Positions 36,674 to 44,742 are shown, counted from the first letter of the stretch. The stretch is 64,000 bases of DNA from Bacteroidota bacterium (GCA_013288345.1 JABDCA010000005.1:29902-93901), one strand, 5' to 3'. Notes: generated by a model not told the origin, from the letters alone. Translations and numbers: made by a program.

Positions 36674-37381
36674 TTAGTATAAAACGTTGGCTTTACCAAC
36701 TAGTTTTTGCAGGTCAAGTATTTTTATTTTTTTGCCCTGAAGTTCAATACTTTTTTCTTTATCGAATTCTGAAAGAAGCCGTGTCGCTGTTTCACGTGCA
36801 GTACCAACAATACTAGCCAGTTCTTCACGTGTTATAGATACATTTATCGTACATCCATCTGCTTCGTAGCCATAAAATTCTTTTAAAAGAAGTATGCCTT
36901 GCGCCAGCCTTTCTTTAACCGATTTGTGTGCAATATCGGTAATGGCTTGTTCTGCAACTTTCAATTCGTTGGCAAAAAGCTTTATAATTTTAGTGGCAAG
37001 CATAGTGTTTTTCTCAACCAATCCTGTAAATACTTCTTTAGGTATAAAGCATATAGCCGAATCTTCTATTGCAGTGGCCGAGCATGAATACTTATCGCCG
37101 CTTAGTATTGCCCTATAACCCATTACATCTCCATTTTTACACAAATGTATTATCTGCTCTTTACCATCAGCACCAACCTGCGTTACCTTTATTTTGCCAT
37201 TATTAATACAATACAAACCATGAGGGTATTTACCTTCTTCAAAAATTACATTACCCTTTTTATAAACCATGCAGCTTTTCGAAACCTCAATAGATTGGGT
37301 ATCATCTAAACCTAATTCACTGAAAATAGATTTGTAACGGGCTTTACAGTAGTAACAGCTATCTTTTACTAATTCAGACAT
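36674..37381 (-). CDS. Crp/Fnr-family transcription regulator
   Basis: 235 aa. A cyclic-nucleotide-type sensor domain (about 35-150, 'GKIKVTQVGADGKEQIIHL', 'YRAILSGDKYSC') leads into a winged helix (about 165-235, 'TREELASIVGTARETATRLL' as recognition helix). N-terminal Cys pair 'CYYC' at 9 and 12 with another Cys near 37, and 'YC' and 'LC' further on, leave open an iron-sulfur or redox sensor as in Fnr, but the spacing is not the E. coli one. It ends 70 bases before its likely operator. Confidence 0.9.
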   Translation of the reverse strand: MSELVKDSCYYCKARYKSIFSELGLDDTQSIEVSKSCMVYKKGNVIFEEGKYPHGLYCINNGKIKVTQVGADGKEQIIHLCKNGDVMGYRAILSGDKYSCSATAIEDSAICFIPKEVFTGLVEKNTMLATKIIKLFANELKVAEQAITDIAHKSVKERLAQGILLLKEFYGYEADGCTINVSITREELASIVGTARETATRLLSEFDKEKSIELQGKKIKILDLQKLVGKANVLY

Positions 37382-37389
37382 AAGGAAAA

Positions 37390-38355
37390 TTAAACCTTTT
37401 CGGCAATAACAATCATCTCTTCACCTATTTTAAGTGTAGAAAGAGAGTTGTAAATAATATCGTGCACTATCATCATTAGCTTCAGTACCCATTTAGGCCT
37501 ATTGGTGGTTTTATTAAAATATTCCTGTCTTTCGGCAGAAGATATTTTGGCCTCTTTGTTTTTGCCACCTTTCATTTTCTTTACCCAAGGCAAAATACTA
37601 TACATGAGTAACAGCTTTAATTCTATTGACGATTCTATTGTTCTAACCTTAAAGCCGTTTTCCTCTAATATTTTGGTCATGGTTGGTTTAGAGAAATAGT
37701 TAACGTGGTCGAGGCCCATCATGTTCCATTTAGCCTTTTGGCGTTTGGCAAAAAAACTATCTATTTGAGGGACCTGTATCACAATATAGCCGCCTTTCTT
37801 AAGCATGCTGTTGCATTTTACTACCACTTTCTTACATTCGTCAATATGTTCCAGCACATCCCACATGGTAATCATATCATAATAACCCTCTTCCACTTTC
37901 ATATCGAAAAAGTCCATCTTGTCAACAGGCAGTTTCAAATCTTCTTTGGCATACCGGTATGGCATTTCCGATATTTCAATACCATACACATCATAGCCCA
38001 GCTGGCGACCTGCTTCTAGAAAGTGGCCCCAACCTACTCCAAGGTCAAATAACTTACCGTCTTTTTTATATTTCCGTAAAAGCTTATACCTGAGGAAATG
38101 CCTTTGTAGTTTCAGCCAATCATTCCCTTTACGGACCTGCTCCAGTACTTTTTCATCCTTATAATTGGCGTAGGTAATATCCTTACGGAAATACCATGGC
38201 AAAAAGACAAACGAACATACACTGCACCTAACTATCGTCAAGTCATCCTTCTCAAAAGCAGCTTCGAACTTTTTAGGGTCTTTATTGCCGCATACCTTAC
38301 ATTCAATACCTTCTAATACCTCGGGCTTTACCATACAAATATCTGTCTCTGGCAA
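37390..38355 (-). CDS. SAM-dependent methyltransferase with N-terminal zinc ribbon
   Basis: 321 aa. An N-terminal Cys4 ribbon ('CKVCGNKD' and 'CSVCSF') precedes a class I methyltransferase fold: motif I is 'KLFDLGVGWGHFLEAG', the acidic end of strand 2 is 'DVYGIEIS', and 'MITMWDVLEHI' is motif IV. The layout is that of C- or O-methyltransferases of surface-polysaccharide sugars. It lies eight bases upstream of the Crp/Fnr gene and probably shares its transcript. No sugar-modification genes are nearby. Confidence 0.85.
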   Translation of the reverse strand: MPETDICMVKPEVLEGIECKVCGNKDPKKFEAAFEKDDLTIVRCSVCSFVFLPWYFRKDITYANYKDEKVLEQVRKGNDWLKLQRHFLRYKLLRKYKKDGKLFDLGVGWGHFLEAGRQLGYDVYGIEISEMPYRYAKEDLKLPVDKMDFFDMKVEEGYYDMITMWDVLEHIDECKKVVVKCNSMLKKGGYIVIQVPQIDSFFAKRQKAKWNMMGLDHVNYFSKPTMTKILEENGFKVRTIESSIELKLLLMYSILPWVKKMKGGKNKEAKISSAERQEYFNKTTNRPKWVLKLMMIVHDIIYNSLSTLKIGEEMIVIAEKV

Positions 38356-38436
38356 ATATAAGGGTTTCTAATTGTAGCTCTGTATATTACTAATGCTTTT
38401 ATCCAACAGATGCTTATTACAGTGCAACCAAACGGG

Positions 38437-38444
38437 TACTTTTG
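38437..38444 (+). promoter_or_regulatory. -7 promoter element TACTTTTG
   Basis: Perfect TAnnTTTG, 31 bases before the start of the sigma-factor fragment. It would drive sigma expression if the inversion were reversed. The -33 position is not convincing. Confidence 0.5.
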
Positions 38445-38475
38445 CGTTATTGAGTAAAGTAGATATTTAAGCATA

Positions 38476-38657
38476 ATGACCGAAAGTGAACTTTTGGATA
38501 GAATAAAGAATAACCCATCTGAGTTTTCGGAATTTTTTACAATATACTACAAACCAATTTTTGGGTATATACTCCGACGGACCGGAAATTTTGACAATAC
38601 AGCAGATATTGCAGCAGACACTTTCTTTAAAGCATTTAAAAATATTAACTCCTTTTC
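38476..38657 (+). pseudogene. 5' half of an ECF sigma-factor gene
   Basis: Encodes about 60 residues of sigma region 2: 'FFTIYYKPIFGYILRRTG', 'DIAADTFFKAFKNINSFS'. The frame then leaves the family and stops at 38694. The 3' half, with the same 'KAFKNINSFS' overlap, lies at 39696-40104 on the other strand. Joining 38657 to 40071 (minus strand) keeps frame and gives 185 aa. The N-terminus and promoter look intact. Confidence 0.85.
38625..38657 (+). repeat. 33-bp inverted repeat, left copy
   Basis: Begins ctttaaagcattt and ends ctccttttc. It is the exact reverse complement of 40072-40104. The match ends cleanly on both sides (t/a at the outer edge, g/t at the inner edge). It codes for 'FKAFKNINSFS' of the sigma factor. 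Confidence 0.92.
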
Positions 38658-39012
38658 GCTGAAATTTGGAGTGAACCGCCATGTCGTAAATTAAAACTTC
38701 AGAGTATTCAGCATAGTACATAGGTAGCTCAAATGCTGTAAAGCCACCAATAACTTCACCATTACAAATTGCCACAAAAACTATAAAATGGGTATTGTTG
38801 AGCAGTTTTTCTAAATAGGCTTTTTTAACCGGCGTGTAGTTTCCCATTTCAAAAACCTCATAAAACAGCTTATTTAGGTTTTCAAAAAGCAACACATCTT
38901 TTTTTCCAAGGCGTTTTATTCGAACAGCGTTACTCATACTAACGACATAGATTGATATATCTAAAAATACAAAAGATATTTCAACCAAAGTAATAAATGC
39001 AGTATGATTGAA

Positions 39013-39246
39013 CTATTTGTCTTTGGTACCTCTCATGGTTAAATAAGCAATTAAGGAATAGACAGCTCCAATAATCAGTAAGCTGAAGACAAAATTCATA
39101 AGGATATCACTGACTGAGTGGCCTTCGTTATTGATTTGGATGAATGTATACACTGAGTAAGCAATTCCGCATAATAAAATCAACCAGCCAATTATGGATA
39201 CAGGGATAAAAAATATTCCATTTCGTTTGAACCAAGGTAAGCGCAT
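39013..39246 (-). CDS. Small two-helix membrane protein
   Basis: 77 aa from the ATG at 39246 (longer frame to 39318 overlaps the neighbour). 'MRLPWFKRNGIFFIPVSIIG' begins with a basic tail, followed by two strong hydrophobic segments ('GWLILLCGIAYSVY', 'FVFSLLIIGAVYSLIAYL') and a charged end 'RGTKDK'. No known family. It lies inside the inverted segment, downstream of the sigma 3' half and the 139-aa membrane gene, in the same direction. Confidence 0.6.
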   Translation of the reverse strand: MRLPWFKRNGIFFIPVSIIGWLILLCGIAYSVYTFIQINNEGHSVSDILMNFVFSLLIIGAVYSLIAYLTMRGTKDK

Positions 39247-39257
39247 ACTAGTATAAT

Positions 39258-39677
39258 TTAAAGTGAATAGATTATTAAAATAAGAATTGAAAAAAGTATT
39301 ATCAAAACATTGAACCATACTTCCTTGAACAAACTAATGTTAATCGAGTTTCCCAATGCATTGTATACTTTCCGTATGCTGAAGAAATTTAGAATAATGA
39401 AGACTGTGGGAACAATTAGAAATAATAGTATGGATAAATATTTTTCTTTACTACTGAATTCATGAATGCTTGTGATAAGTGTTGCTTGGGGCATAAAAAG
39501 AGTTTTCATGCAAAAGGCAGCAATTACATATAATGGAATACTTAACCACCACCAGCTTAACGCTGAGTTGTCTTTTGCTTTTATAATGGTATTTGCTAAC
39601 ATATCCTGATGTTTTAATTCCGAAATTTCGGGTTTGGCCATTTTAAGTAAGCTGTCTTCAAAATTTTGCAGTTCCAT
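39258..39677 (-). CDS. Membrane protein beside the split sigma factor
   Basis: 139 aa from the ATG at 39677. A soluble N-terminus of about 45 residues ('MELQNFEDSLLKMAKPEISE', 'HQDMLANTIIKAKDNSA') is followed by four hydrophobic segments. A short cytosolic head before a membrane part, placed right after an ECF sigma gene, is the layout of many anti-sigma factors, but no anti-sigma domain is recognised. It starts 18 bases after the sigma 3' half ends. Conditional role only. Confidence 0.6.
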   Translation of the reverse strand: MELQNFEDSLLKMAKPEISELKHQDMLANTIIKAKDNSALSWWWLSIPLYVIAAFCMKTLFMPQATLITSIHEFSSKEKYLSILLFLIVPTVFIILNFFSIRKVYNALGNSINISLFKEVWFNVLIILFSILILIIYSL

Positions 39678-39695
39678 AATCAATAATGCTAATAG

Positions 39696-40104
39696 TTAAA
39701 TTTGGTTGCATTTTTGACGAAGTTTTTCCATCCCTCTTGATAGTAAGGATTTTAATGTTCCTTCGTTAATGCTCAGTATTTCAGCAATTTCCTTGTTGTC
39801 TTTCCCTTCAAAATACCTCAACGATATTACTTCCTGATATTTTATCGAAAGCGTTTTCAGTTCTTTAAGAACCGTTAAAAACTGTTCATGCTTTTGCAGT
39901 TCTAATTCCATTTCTTTTTTATCTTCCAAAAGAAGGCTCTGAAAATGGGTATTGTTTTCAAAATCTATTTTCTCAAATAATGAATTATGTTTTTGTTGGT
40001 GTCTGAAATACTGATTCACTTCGTTAGTAGCAATTCGGTAAAGCCAAACTTTAACTGAAATGCCCCGATAAGAAAAGGAGTTAATATTTTTAAATGCTTT
40101 AAAG
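39696..40104 (-). pseudogene. 3' half of the ECF sigma-factor gene
   Basis: In frame from the inverted repeat: 'FKAFKNINSFSYRGISVKVW', then 'LYRIATNEVNQYFRHQ', a linker, and the region 4 helix-turn-helix 'NKEIAEILSINEGTLKSLLS' followed by 'RGMEKLRQK'. A TAA stop lies just upstream at 40108, so no full protein can be made in the present orientation; an internal GTG at 40019 would give 107 aa without region 2. The left half lies at 38476. Confidence 0.85.
40072..40104 (-). repeat. 33-bp inverted repeat, right copy
   Basis: Exact reverse complement of 38625-38657. 1,414 bases lie between the two copies. Everything between them reads in the minus direction. Confidence 0.92.
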
Positions 40105-40181
40105 TTTTACAAATCGACAGGAGGTAAAGCAGAAAAGGTTGTACATTTTAATTATACATTTACTAAATAAAGTTTATCATC

Positions 40182-40565
40182 ATGAAAGAATACATGCTCC
40201 TCATTCGCAACACCGGCGATAGTAAAGCCGGGTTTACACCTGAAGTTCACAAAGAATTTGTGAGCAAATGCGAAGTTTATATTGGCAATCTTAAAAAAGA
40301 AGGGAAGCTGGTGGCAGCACAGCCATTGGTAAGGGAGGGGAAAATAATATCGGGCACTAAAGGAGCCTGGAAAGAAAAACCATTTTATGTTGCTGATGAA
40401 ATACAAGTTGGGTATTACCACATACTTGCTAAGGACATGGATGATGCAATTGCTATTGCAAAAGGCAACCCTGAGTTTGAATATACTATTACCGCTAGTG
40501 TAGAGGTACGCCCCATAAAAATGAAAGAAGAAGTAACCGGGTTTACTTATCCTAAAACCGTTTGA
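40182..40565 (+). CDS. YCII-related domain protein
   Basis: 127 aa. It starts 'MKEYMLLIRNTGDS', and has 'GKLVAAQPLVREGKI' and 'GYYHILAKDMDDAIAIAKGNPE', the YCII / DGPF pattern of small alpha-beta proteins. Related proteins are often encoded beside ECF sigma factors, and here a split sigma gene lies 77 bases upstream, although a functional link is only inferred. Cytosolic. Function of the family is poorly known; YciI itself shows weak hydrolase activity in other species. Confidence 0.85.
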   Translation: MKEYMLLIRNTGDSKAGFTPEVHKEFVSKCEVYIGNLKKEGKLVAAQPLVREGKIISGTKGAWKEKPFYVADEIQVGYYHILAKDMDDAIAIAKGNPEFEYTITASVEVRPIKMKEEVTGFTYPKTV

Positions 40566-40596
40566 TTATGTGTAAATAAGCATACCTTTGTTTAAC

Positions 40597-41064
40597 ATGA
40601 CTACTACTATTACACTATCGCCCATTGCTTACGTAAAAAATATGCGTAATGATATGAGCGACGACCATTGGGGCAACGTACTATCTGAAATTACAATTGT
40701 TGATGAGTTGCCTGAAGAATGTATTGAAGGCATTGAAGCTTATTCTCACCTGGAAATTATATACCACTTCAATAAAGCAGATGAGTCAAAGACCATGAAA
40801 GGAGCTGCACACCCGCGCGAAAATAAGGCATGGCCAAGGGTAGGCATATTTGCGCAACGCAAAAAAGACAGGCCAAACCATCTTGGCGCTACCATTGTTA
40901 AACTTCTATCACGAAAAGGCAGAACACTTATAGTATCACAACTTGATGCTGATGATGGAACCCCTGTGCTGGATATTAAACCGGTTGTTAAAGAATTTTT
41001 ACCACAGGAAGAAGTTAAACAGCCGGCGTGGGTTAGCCAGTTAATGAAAGATTACTGGAAATAA
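40597..41064 (+). CDS. trmO: TrmO-type tRNA methyltransferase (YaeB/UPF0066)
   Basis: 155 aa. An in-frame TTG at 40588 is less likely than the ATG at 40597. Core motifs: 'HPRENKAWPRVGIFAQR' and 'RPNHLGATIVKLL', then 'LDADDGTPVLDIKPVVKEF'. In E. coli the family uses SAM to methylate N6 of t6A37 in threonine tRNA. This protein keeps the N-terminal barrel domain and lacks the C-terminal domain of the 235-aa E. coli type; short forms are common. The gene is 31 bases after YCII. Confidence 0.8.
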   Translation: MTTTITLSPIAYVKNMRNDMSDDHWGNVLSEITIVDELPEECIEGIEAYSHLEIIYHFNKADESKTMKGAAHPRENKAWPRVGIFAQRKKDRPNHLGATIVKLLSRKGRTLIVSQLDADDGTPVLDIKPVVKEFLPQEEVKQPAWVSQLMKDYWK

Positions 41065-41067
41065 ATT

Positions 41068-42174
41068 TTATTCCTTCTTTTTCAGCGTAGTTTTCCGCGG
41101 ACCAAAGATCTTTAAAGGATTGCTGTTCTTATCTGTGAATTCGCTACCCAGAAAATATCCAAATGCTTTGGCTTTAGGGCGATGATCAAGCAATACTTTT
41201 AAAATTGCTGTTAACGGAATTGCCAATATCATTCCGGCAGTACCCCATAATTGTCCACCAATAAGTAATACTACTATAGCTACAAAAGGGTTTATACTTA
41301 CACGCCGCCCTACAATTTTAGGTGTAATAAAATTCGACTCAAGGAATTGCACTGTAAAAAATACTGCTGTAACGCCCACTGCAGGCAAAACAGAATCGTG
41401 TGTAATTAACGTATATGCAACTGGTAATAAGGCACCTATAAATATACCTATGTATGGTATTATAGTAAGCGTTGCCGCAAAGAAGGCAAAGAATACGGCA
41501 TGATCAATACCTATAATAAGCAGGCCAATAGTATTTAAACTGCCAATTATAAGAATAACGGTAAGCATTCCCAATAAGTAATGCTGAACCAGTTTTTGAA
41601 TATTACTTATAATACCTGTGGCTTCATCACGCTTTTCAAGTTCCATTAAAGCAAAAGCAAAGTCTTTAAAATCGCTGTTGTAGAGTAAAAAACAAAAAAC
41701 ATAAACACCAATTAATAAAAGTGTGCTGAAAATATTAGTTGTAGTAGCAATGGTACCCGATAATAAGTCGCCACTATAAGCCATAAGCTTTACTTTGGCA
41801 TTAATCATCCAACCTGTAAAGGTGGCATCCTCTATCTGCCAATGTGTATACATATAAGTTTGTAAGTGGCTCAGTTTTTCACTCATTTTATTGCTCAGGC
41901 CACCAAGGTCTACTAACACACTTGTAATTTCCTTGCTTATGAAAAGAATAGCAATGGTTATTATACTTAGCACTATTAACATTGTAATAATTACAGATAA
42001 TACACCAGGCACTTTCCACTTAACAAGTCTTTTGTAAACCGGGTACAGCAATAATGATAGCAGCGCAGCTATAATTATTGGCAGTAGAAAATCCTTAGCA
42101 TATATGAGTATAATGGCACCCAATACTGCTATGAGGAGCCAACACGCTAATTTAATTGTAAGAGGAAGTTTCAA
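41068..42174 (-). CDS. AI-2E family transporter
   Basis: 368 aa with about eight hydrophobic segments and a long amphipathic central region (about 85-140). Family marks include 'LPIIIAALLSLLLYPVYKRL', 'IPYIGIFIGALLPV' and 'FITPKIVGRRVSINPFVAIV', plus 'LWGTAGMILAIPLTAILKVL' at the end. Members export or exchange small solutes; AI-2 (autoinducer) export is known only for one member. The last gene of its strand here, three bases from the convergent trmO. Confidence 0.9.
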   Translation of the reverse strand: MKLPLTIKLACWLLIAVLGAIILIYAKDFLLPIIIAALLSLLLYPVYKRLVKWKVPGVLSVIITMLIVLSIITIAILFISKEITSVLVDLGGLSNKMSEKLSHLQTYMYTHWQIEDATFTGWMINAKVKLMAYSGDLLSGTIATTTNIFSTLLLIGVYVFCFLLYNSDFKDFAFALMELEKRDEATGIISNIQKLVQHYLLGMLTVILIIGSLNTIGLLIIGIDHAVFFAFFAATLTIIPYIGIFIGALLPVAYTLITHDSVLPAVGVTAVFFTVQFLESNFITPKIVGRRVSINPFVAIVVLLIGGQLWGTAGMILAIPLTAILKVLLDHRPKAKAFGYFLGSEFTDKNSNPLKIFGPRKTTLKKKE

Positions 42175-42249
42175 AATAGATACATGTTATTTAGAACAAA
42201 GGTATGAAATCAGTTTGTTTGTGTAACTTTAACAAATAAATATAACTCT

Positions 42250-42606
42250 ATGGAAAATAATACTGACCAGCCTTTAAAAGCACTTAAGGAACAGGTTACC
42301 GAATATATAGACCTGAAAACTGAACAAGCACGCCTTGGCCTTATAGAAAATAGCGCTAAGGTTACTGCTTATTTATCAAGTGCCCTTATCATTACTGCAT
42401 TAGTAATGTTTTGTCTGTTATCTCTGCTTGTTGCAGGTTCTTTCTTTCTTGGCCAATGTTTGCATAGTTACGGCATGGGCTTTCTTATTTCTGCCGGTGT
42501 CTATTTGCTGCTCTTAATACTCTTTTTATCTATGTGGCGCAAAAAGTCAGAGACGTCCATCATCAACAAAATAATTAAACTAACTAATAGCGATGGAAAC
42601 AACTAA
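42250..42606 (+). CDS. Phage-holin-like (Holin-X) family membrane protein
   Basis: 118 aa. An amphipathic N-terminus ('LKALKEQVTEYIDLKTEQAR', then 'LGLIENSAKV') precedes two hydrophobic segments with a 'SYGMGFLISAGVYLLLL' turn. This matches the family called phage holin / Holin-X, chromosomally encoded in many Bacteroidota, where lysis is not its job and a stress or envelope role is suspected. Its 3' end overlaps the next gene by 14 bases. Confidence 0.75.
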   Translation: MENNTDQPLKALKEQVTEYIDLKTEQARLGLIENSAKVTAYLSSALIITALVMFCLLSLLVAGSFFLGQCLHSYGMGFLISAGVYLLLLILFLSMWRKKSETSIINKIIKLTNSDGNN

Positions 42607-42916
42607 CGTATATAACCTCGAATCGCTGCAAAAAAGAAAAGCAGAGGTTACCATTCTTTGTAAGGAAAAAGAAAAAGAGATTGGTTCGCAGATAGATTAT
42701 ATAAGCGACAATATGGGCTCCATTGCATTGCGTACATTTATTGGTGGAAGGTGGAAGAAGGATCAGGGTGCAAAAGCAGAAATTATCAGCTTACTTGTGT
42801 CGGAGGGAGTAGAGACTGCAATAGAAATTCAGCAGGACCCTCACCAAATTAAAGACAAGTTAGTAGGCTTTGTAAAAAAAGCTGCAGCCGGTATTATTGG
42901 GCTGTTAGTTAAATAA
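42593..42916 (+). CDS. Small protein paired with the holin-like gene
   Basis: 107 aa. A charged coiled-coil-like N-terminus ('LQKRKAEVTILCKEKEKEIG') is followed by 'NMGSIALRTFIGGRWKKDQ' and a C-terminal hydrophobic amphipathic end 'KAAAGIIGLLVK'. I do not recognise the family. Overlap of 14 bases with the membrane gene suggests a two-protein unit in which this protein binds the membrane from the cytosol. Confidence 0.65.
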   Translation: METTNVYNLESLQKRKAEVTILCKEKEKEIGSQIDYISDNMGSIALRTFIGGRWKKDQGAKAEIISLLVSEGVETAIEIQQDPHQIKDKLVGFVKKAAAGIIGLLVK

Positions 42917-42945
42917 CCAACATCAAGGCAGAAAATAAAATTCGT

Positions 42946-43608
42946 TTATGCCAAGTGGCTTTCAAGGCCATCTAAATACGCGTTCTGGTATCCTATAAAT
43001 TTCTTAGCTGTCCAGAAGCAAGCAAAGGCAAATATAGGTGCACATACCACATCCAATGTATAGTGTACGTGTTGTATAAGGAGCAAAATGGCAACCGATA
43101 CGGCAACAAATAATAAATAGAATCTATCAGGCTTTTTGAATGAGCACAGGTAAAACAGACAAAGCAAGGCTGTGTGGCCCGAATAAAAAAGGTCTCGTGT
43201 AATAAACCTGTTCTGGTATAGCATACTGCCCATCGGATCTCTTAATACTATTAACCCAACAGGGGCCATAAACCCGGTAATACTAATTGTTATCATACGC
43301 AAGGTTAGTTGCAGTATCATGGCAAAAAGGAACGTAATAAGCATATTTGGGTTAGGAATTCCGCGAAAAGCAAATAAGCAGGCAGCGCTAAACATTAGTA
43401 TTACTATATACGCAGAAACATCCATTGCCGGAAGTCTTTGTAATAACCAATCATTCAATACTACTCCTTCTTTGTTATCCTGAATATGATTGAAAAAGAA
43501 AGAAGTAAATATCATTGCAATAGTAAGCAATACTAAACCAAAAATAAAGTTCATTCGGAATGCCTTATGGTTCCACGCGTCTATCCAATTCTGCTTGATC
43601 ACTTCCAT
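42946..43608 (-). CDS. Sphingomyelin-synthase-like PAP2_C membrane enzyme, paralog
   Basis: 220 aa, about six membrane segments. 'RDLFYSGHTALL' and 'HVHYTLDVVCAP' give the His, His, Asp set of the sphingomyelin-synthase-like group. It is closely similar along its whole length to the enzyme at 15187 ('FFNHIQDNKEGVVLNDW' versus 'YIQDSKTGVLLND'), but lacks the longer N-terminus. It is the last gene of the efflux operon, 15 bases after the second ABC permease, which suggests that the transporter and this enzyme act on related lipids (inference). Confidence 0.82.
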   Translation of the reverse strand: MEVIKQNWIDAWNHKAFRMNFIFGLVLLTIAMIFTSFFFNHIQDNKEGVVLNDWLLQRLPAMDVSAYIVILMFSAACLFAFRGIPNPNMLITFLFAMILQLTLRMITISITGFMAPVGLIVLRDPMGSMLYQNRFITRDLFYSGHTALLCLFYLCSFKKPDRFYLLFVAVSVAILLLIQHVHYTLDVVCAPIFAFACFWTAKKFIGYQNAYLDGLESHLA

Positions 43609-43623
43609 ACTTACGGTAATATC

Positions 43624-44742
43624 TTATGTCGTCTTTCTATAGTTCAGTACTGCCCATGTATTAAGTACAAGACCGATTAAAAATACAAATAATATGTGCA
43701 TCCTTATATCGTGTATGCCACTACCCTTAATAACCACCATTCGCATAACATCAATAAAATAGCTTATAGGGAACAGATGTGTTATTACCTGCGCCCAACC
43801 CGGCATACTGTCAATTGGTGTATACAGCCCACTCATCATATTAAATACCATCATAAACAGAAACATGATAGAATTAGCCTGTTGCTGGGTTTGAGAATAG
43901 GTAGAAATAAGCAAGCCAAAGCCGAGTATGGCAAATAAAAACACATACATAAACAGGTACAGAACAGCAATATTGCCCAAGGGCTTAATGCCGTAAATTA
44001 CCCACGAAAACAATAAACCAAAACTGAAAACAACAGTACCTACAGCCAGGAAAGGGATAAGTTTACCCAAAATGAATTCGTATTTTTTAATAGGAGTTAC
44101 GTTAATCTGCTCAATGGTTCCCATTTCCTTTTCTTTTACAATATTAAAAGCCGCCGATAACCCTGCAATACCTGTAATAAGCGATACCAATATGGCAGGA
44201 ACCATATATATATAATAGGTTAAACTCGGGTTATACCAATACGAAGAGACTACATCAATAGTAGGCATTGTATTCGTTCTGCCGGGTTGTATCCATTGCA
44301 ACCGTAAGTTGTTATTATAATCGGCAATGATACCGCTAAGGTACCCAAAACCAATACTGGCCTTTACACCGTTAATTGCATTTACCTGTATGGCAATCTT
44401 CTGATTATTTTCGCGGATCATGTTCTTTTCGAACCCTGATGGAAACTCAAGCACCAGGTCGGCTTTATCATTTTCAATAAGTGCACCTGCCTTCGAATTA
44501 AAGTCAGTGTAATCGGCCAATTTAAAATAACCCGATGACAATATTTTATTTGAAAGTTGTTGCGACACTGTTGAGTGATCGTGATCGACAATGGCAATAT
44601 TTATATTTTTAATGGTGTAGTTAGCAGCCATTGGCAATAAAATAAGCTGTATGGCAGGGGCAATAAAAAGCCTTCCAGTAAAACCTTTATCACGGAACAT
44701 TTGCCTGAACTCCTTCTGCATTAAGAATCGTAACGCTCTCAT
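43624..44742 (-). CDS. ABC-2 type permease (YbhR-like)
   Basis: 372 aa. One N-terminal membrane helix ('APAIQLILLPMAANYTIK'), a large periplasmic domain (about 45-175), then five or so membrane segments. The motif 'VKEKEMGTIEQINVTPI' is the diagnostic cytosolic loop of ABC-2 export permeases, and 'MSGLYTPIDSMPGWAQ' lies between the last helices. It is paired with the permease upstream, whose stop and this start overlap (TAATG). Confidence 0.9.
   Translation of the reverse strand: MRALRFLMQKEFRQMFRDKGFTGRLFIAPAIQLILLPMAANYTIKNINIAIVDHDHSTVSQQLSNKILSSGYFKLADYTDFNSKAGALIENDKADLVLEFPSGFEKNMIRENNQKIAIQVNAINGVKASIGFGYLSGIIADYNNNLRLQWIQPGRTNTMPTIDVVSSYWYNPSLTYYIYMVPAILVSLITGIAGLSAAFNIVKEKEMGTIEQINVTPIKKYEFILGKLIPFLAVGTVVFSFGLLFSWVIYGIKPLGNIAVLYLFMYVFLFAILGFGLLISTYSQTQQQANSIMFLFMMVFNMMSGLYTPIDSMPGWAQVITHLFPISYFIDVMRMVVIKGSGIHDIRMHILFVFLIGLVLNTWAVLNYRKTT

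Larger units (their letters stand above)
38467..38937 (-). pseudogene. Truncated AAC(3)-I-like GNAT acetyltransferase
   Basis: The frame is 156 aa from the ATG at 38937 (an earlier start at 38988 is unlikely). Its first ~92 residues match the AAC(3)-I type: 'GEVIGGFTAFELPMYY', 'SEVLIYDMAVHSKFQRKG', where the last part is the acetyl-CoA loop. The coding then runs into the antisense strand of the sigma-factor fragment at 38657, so the rest ('VNIFKCFKESVCCNICC...') is not GNAT sequence, and the C-terminal half of the domain is missing. It is almost certainly inactive. The truncation coincides with the left inverted repeat. Confidence 0.75.

Noticed and set aside
38694-38988. Longer start for the GNAT frame at 38988
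   Set aside because: The added 17 residues are not part of the fold; the ATG at 38937 lies just before the domain.
42250-42916. Prophage remnant because of the holin-family gene
   Set aside because: No phage structural, lysis or integrase genes nearby; the Holin-X family is widespread in chromosomes.
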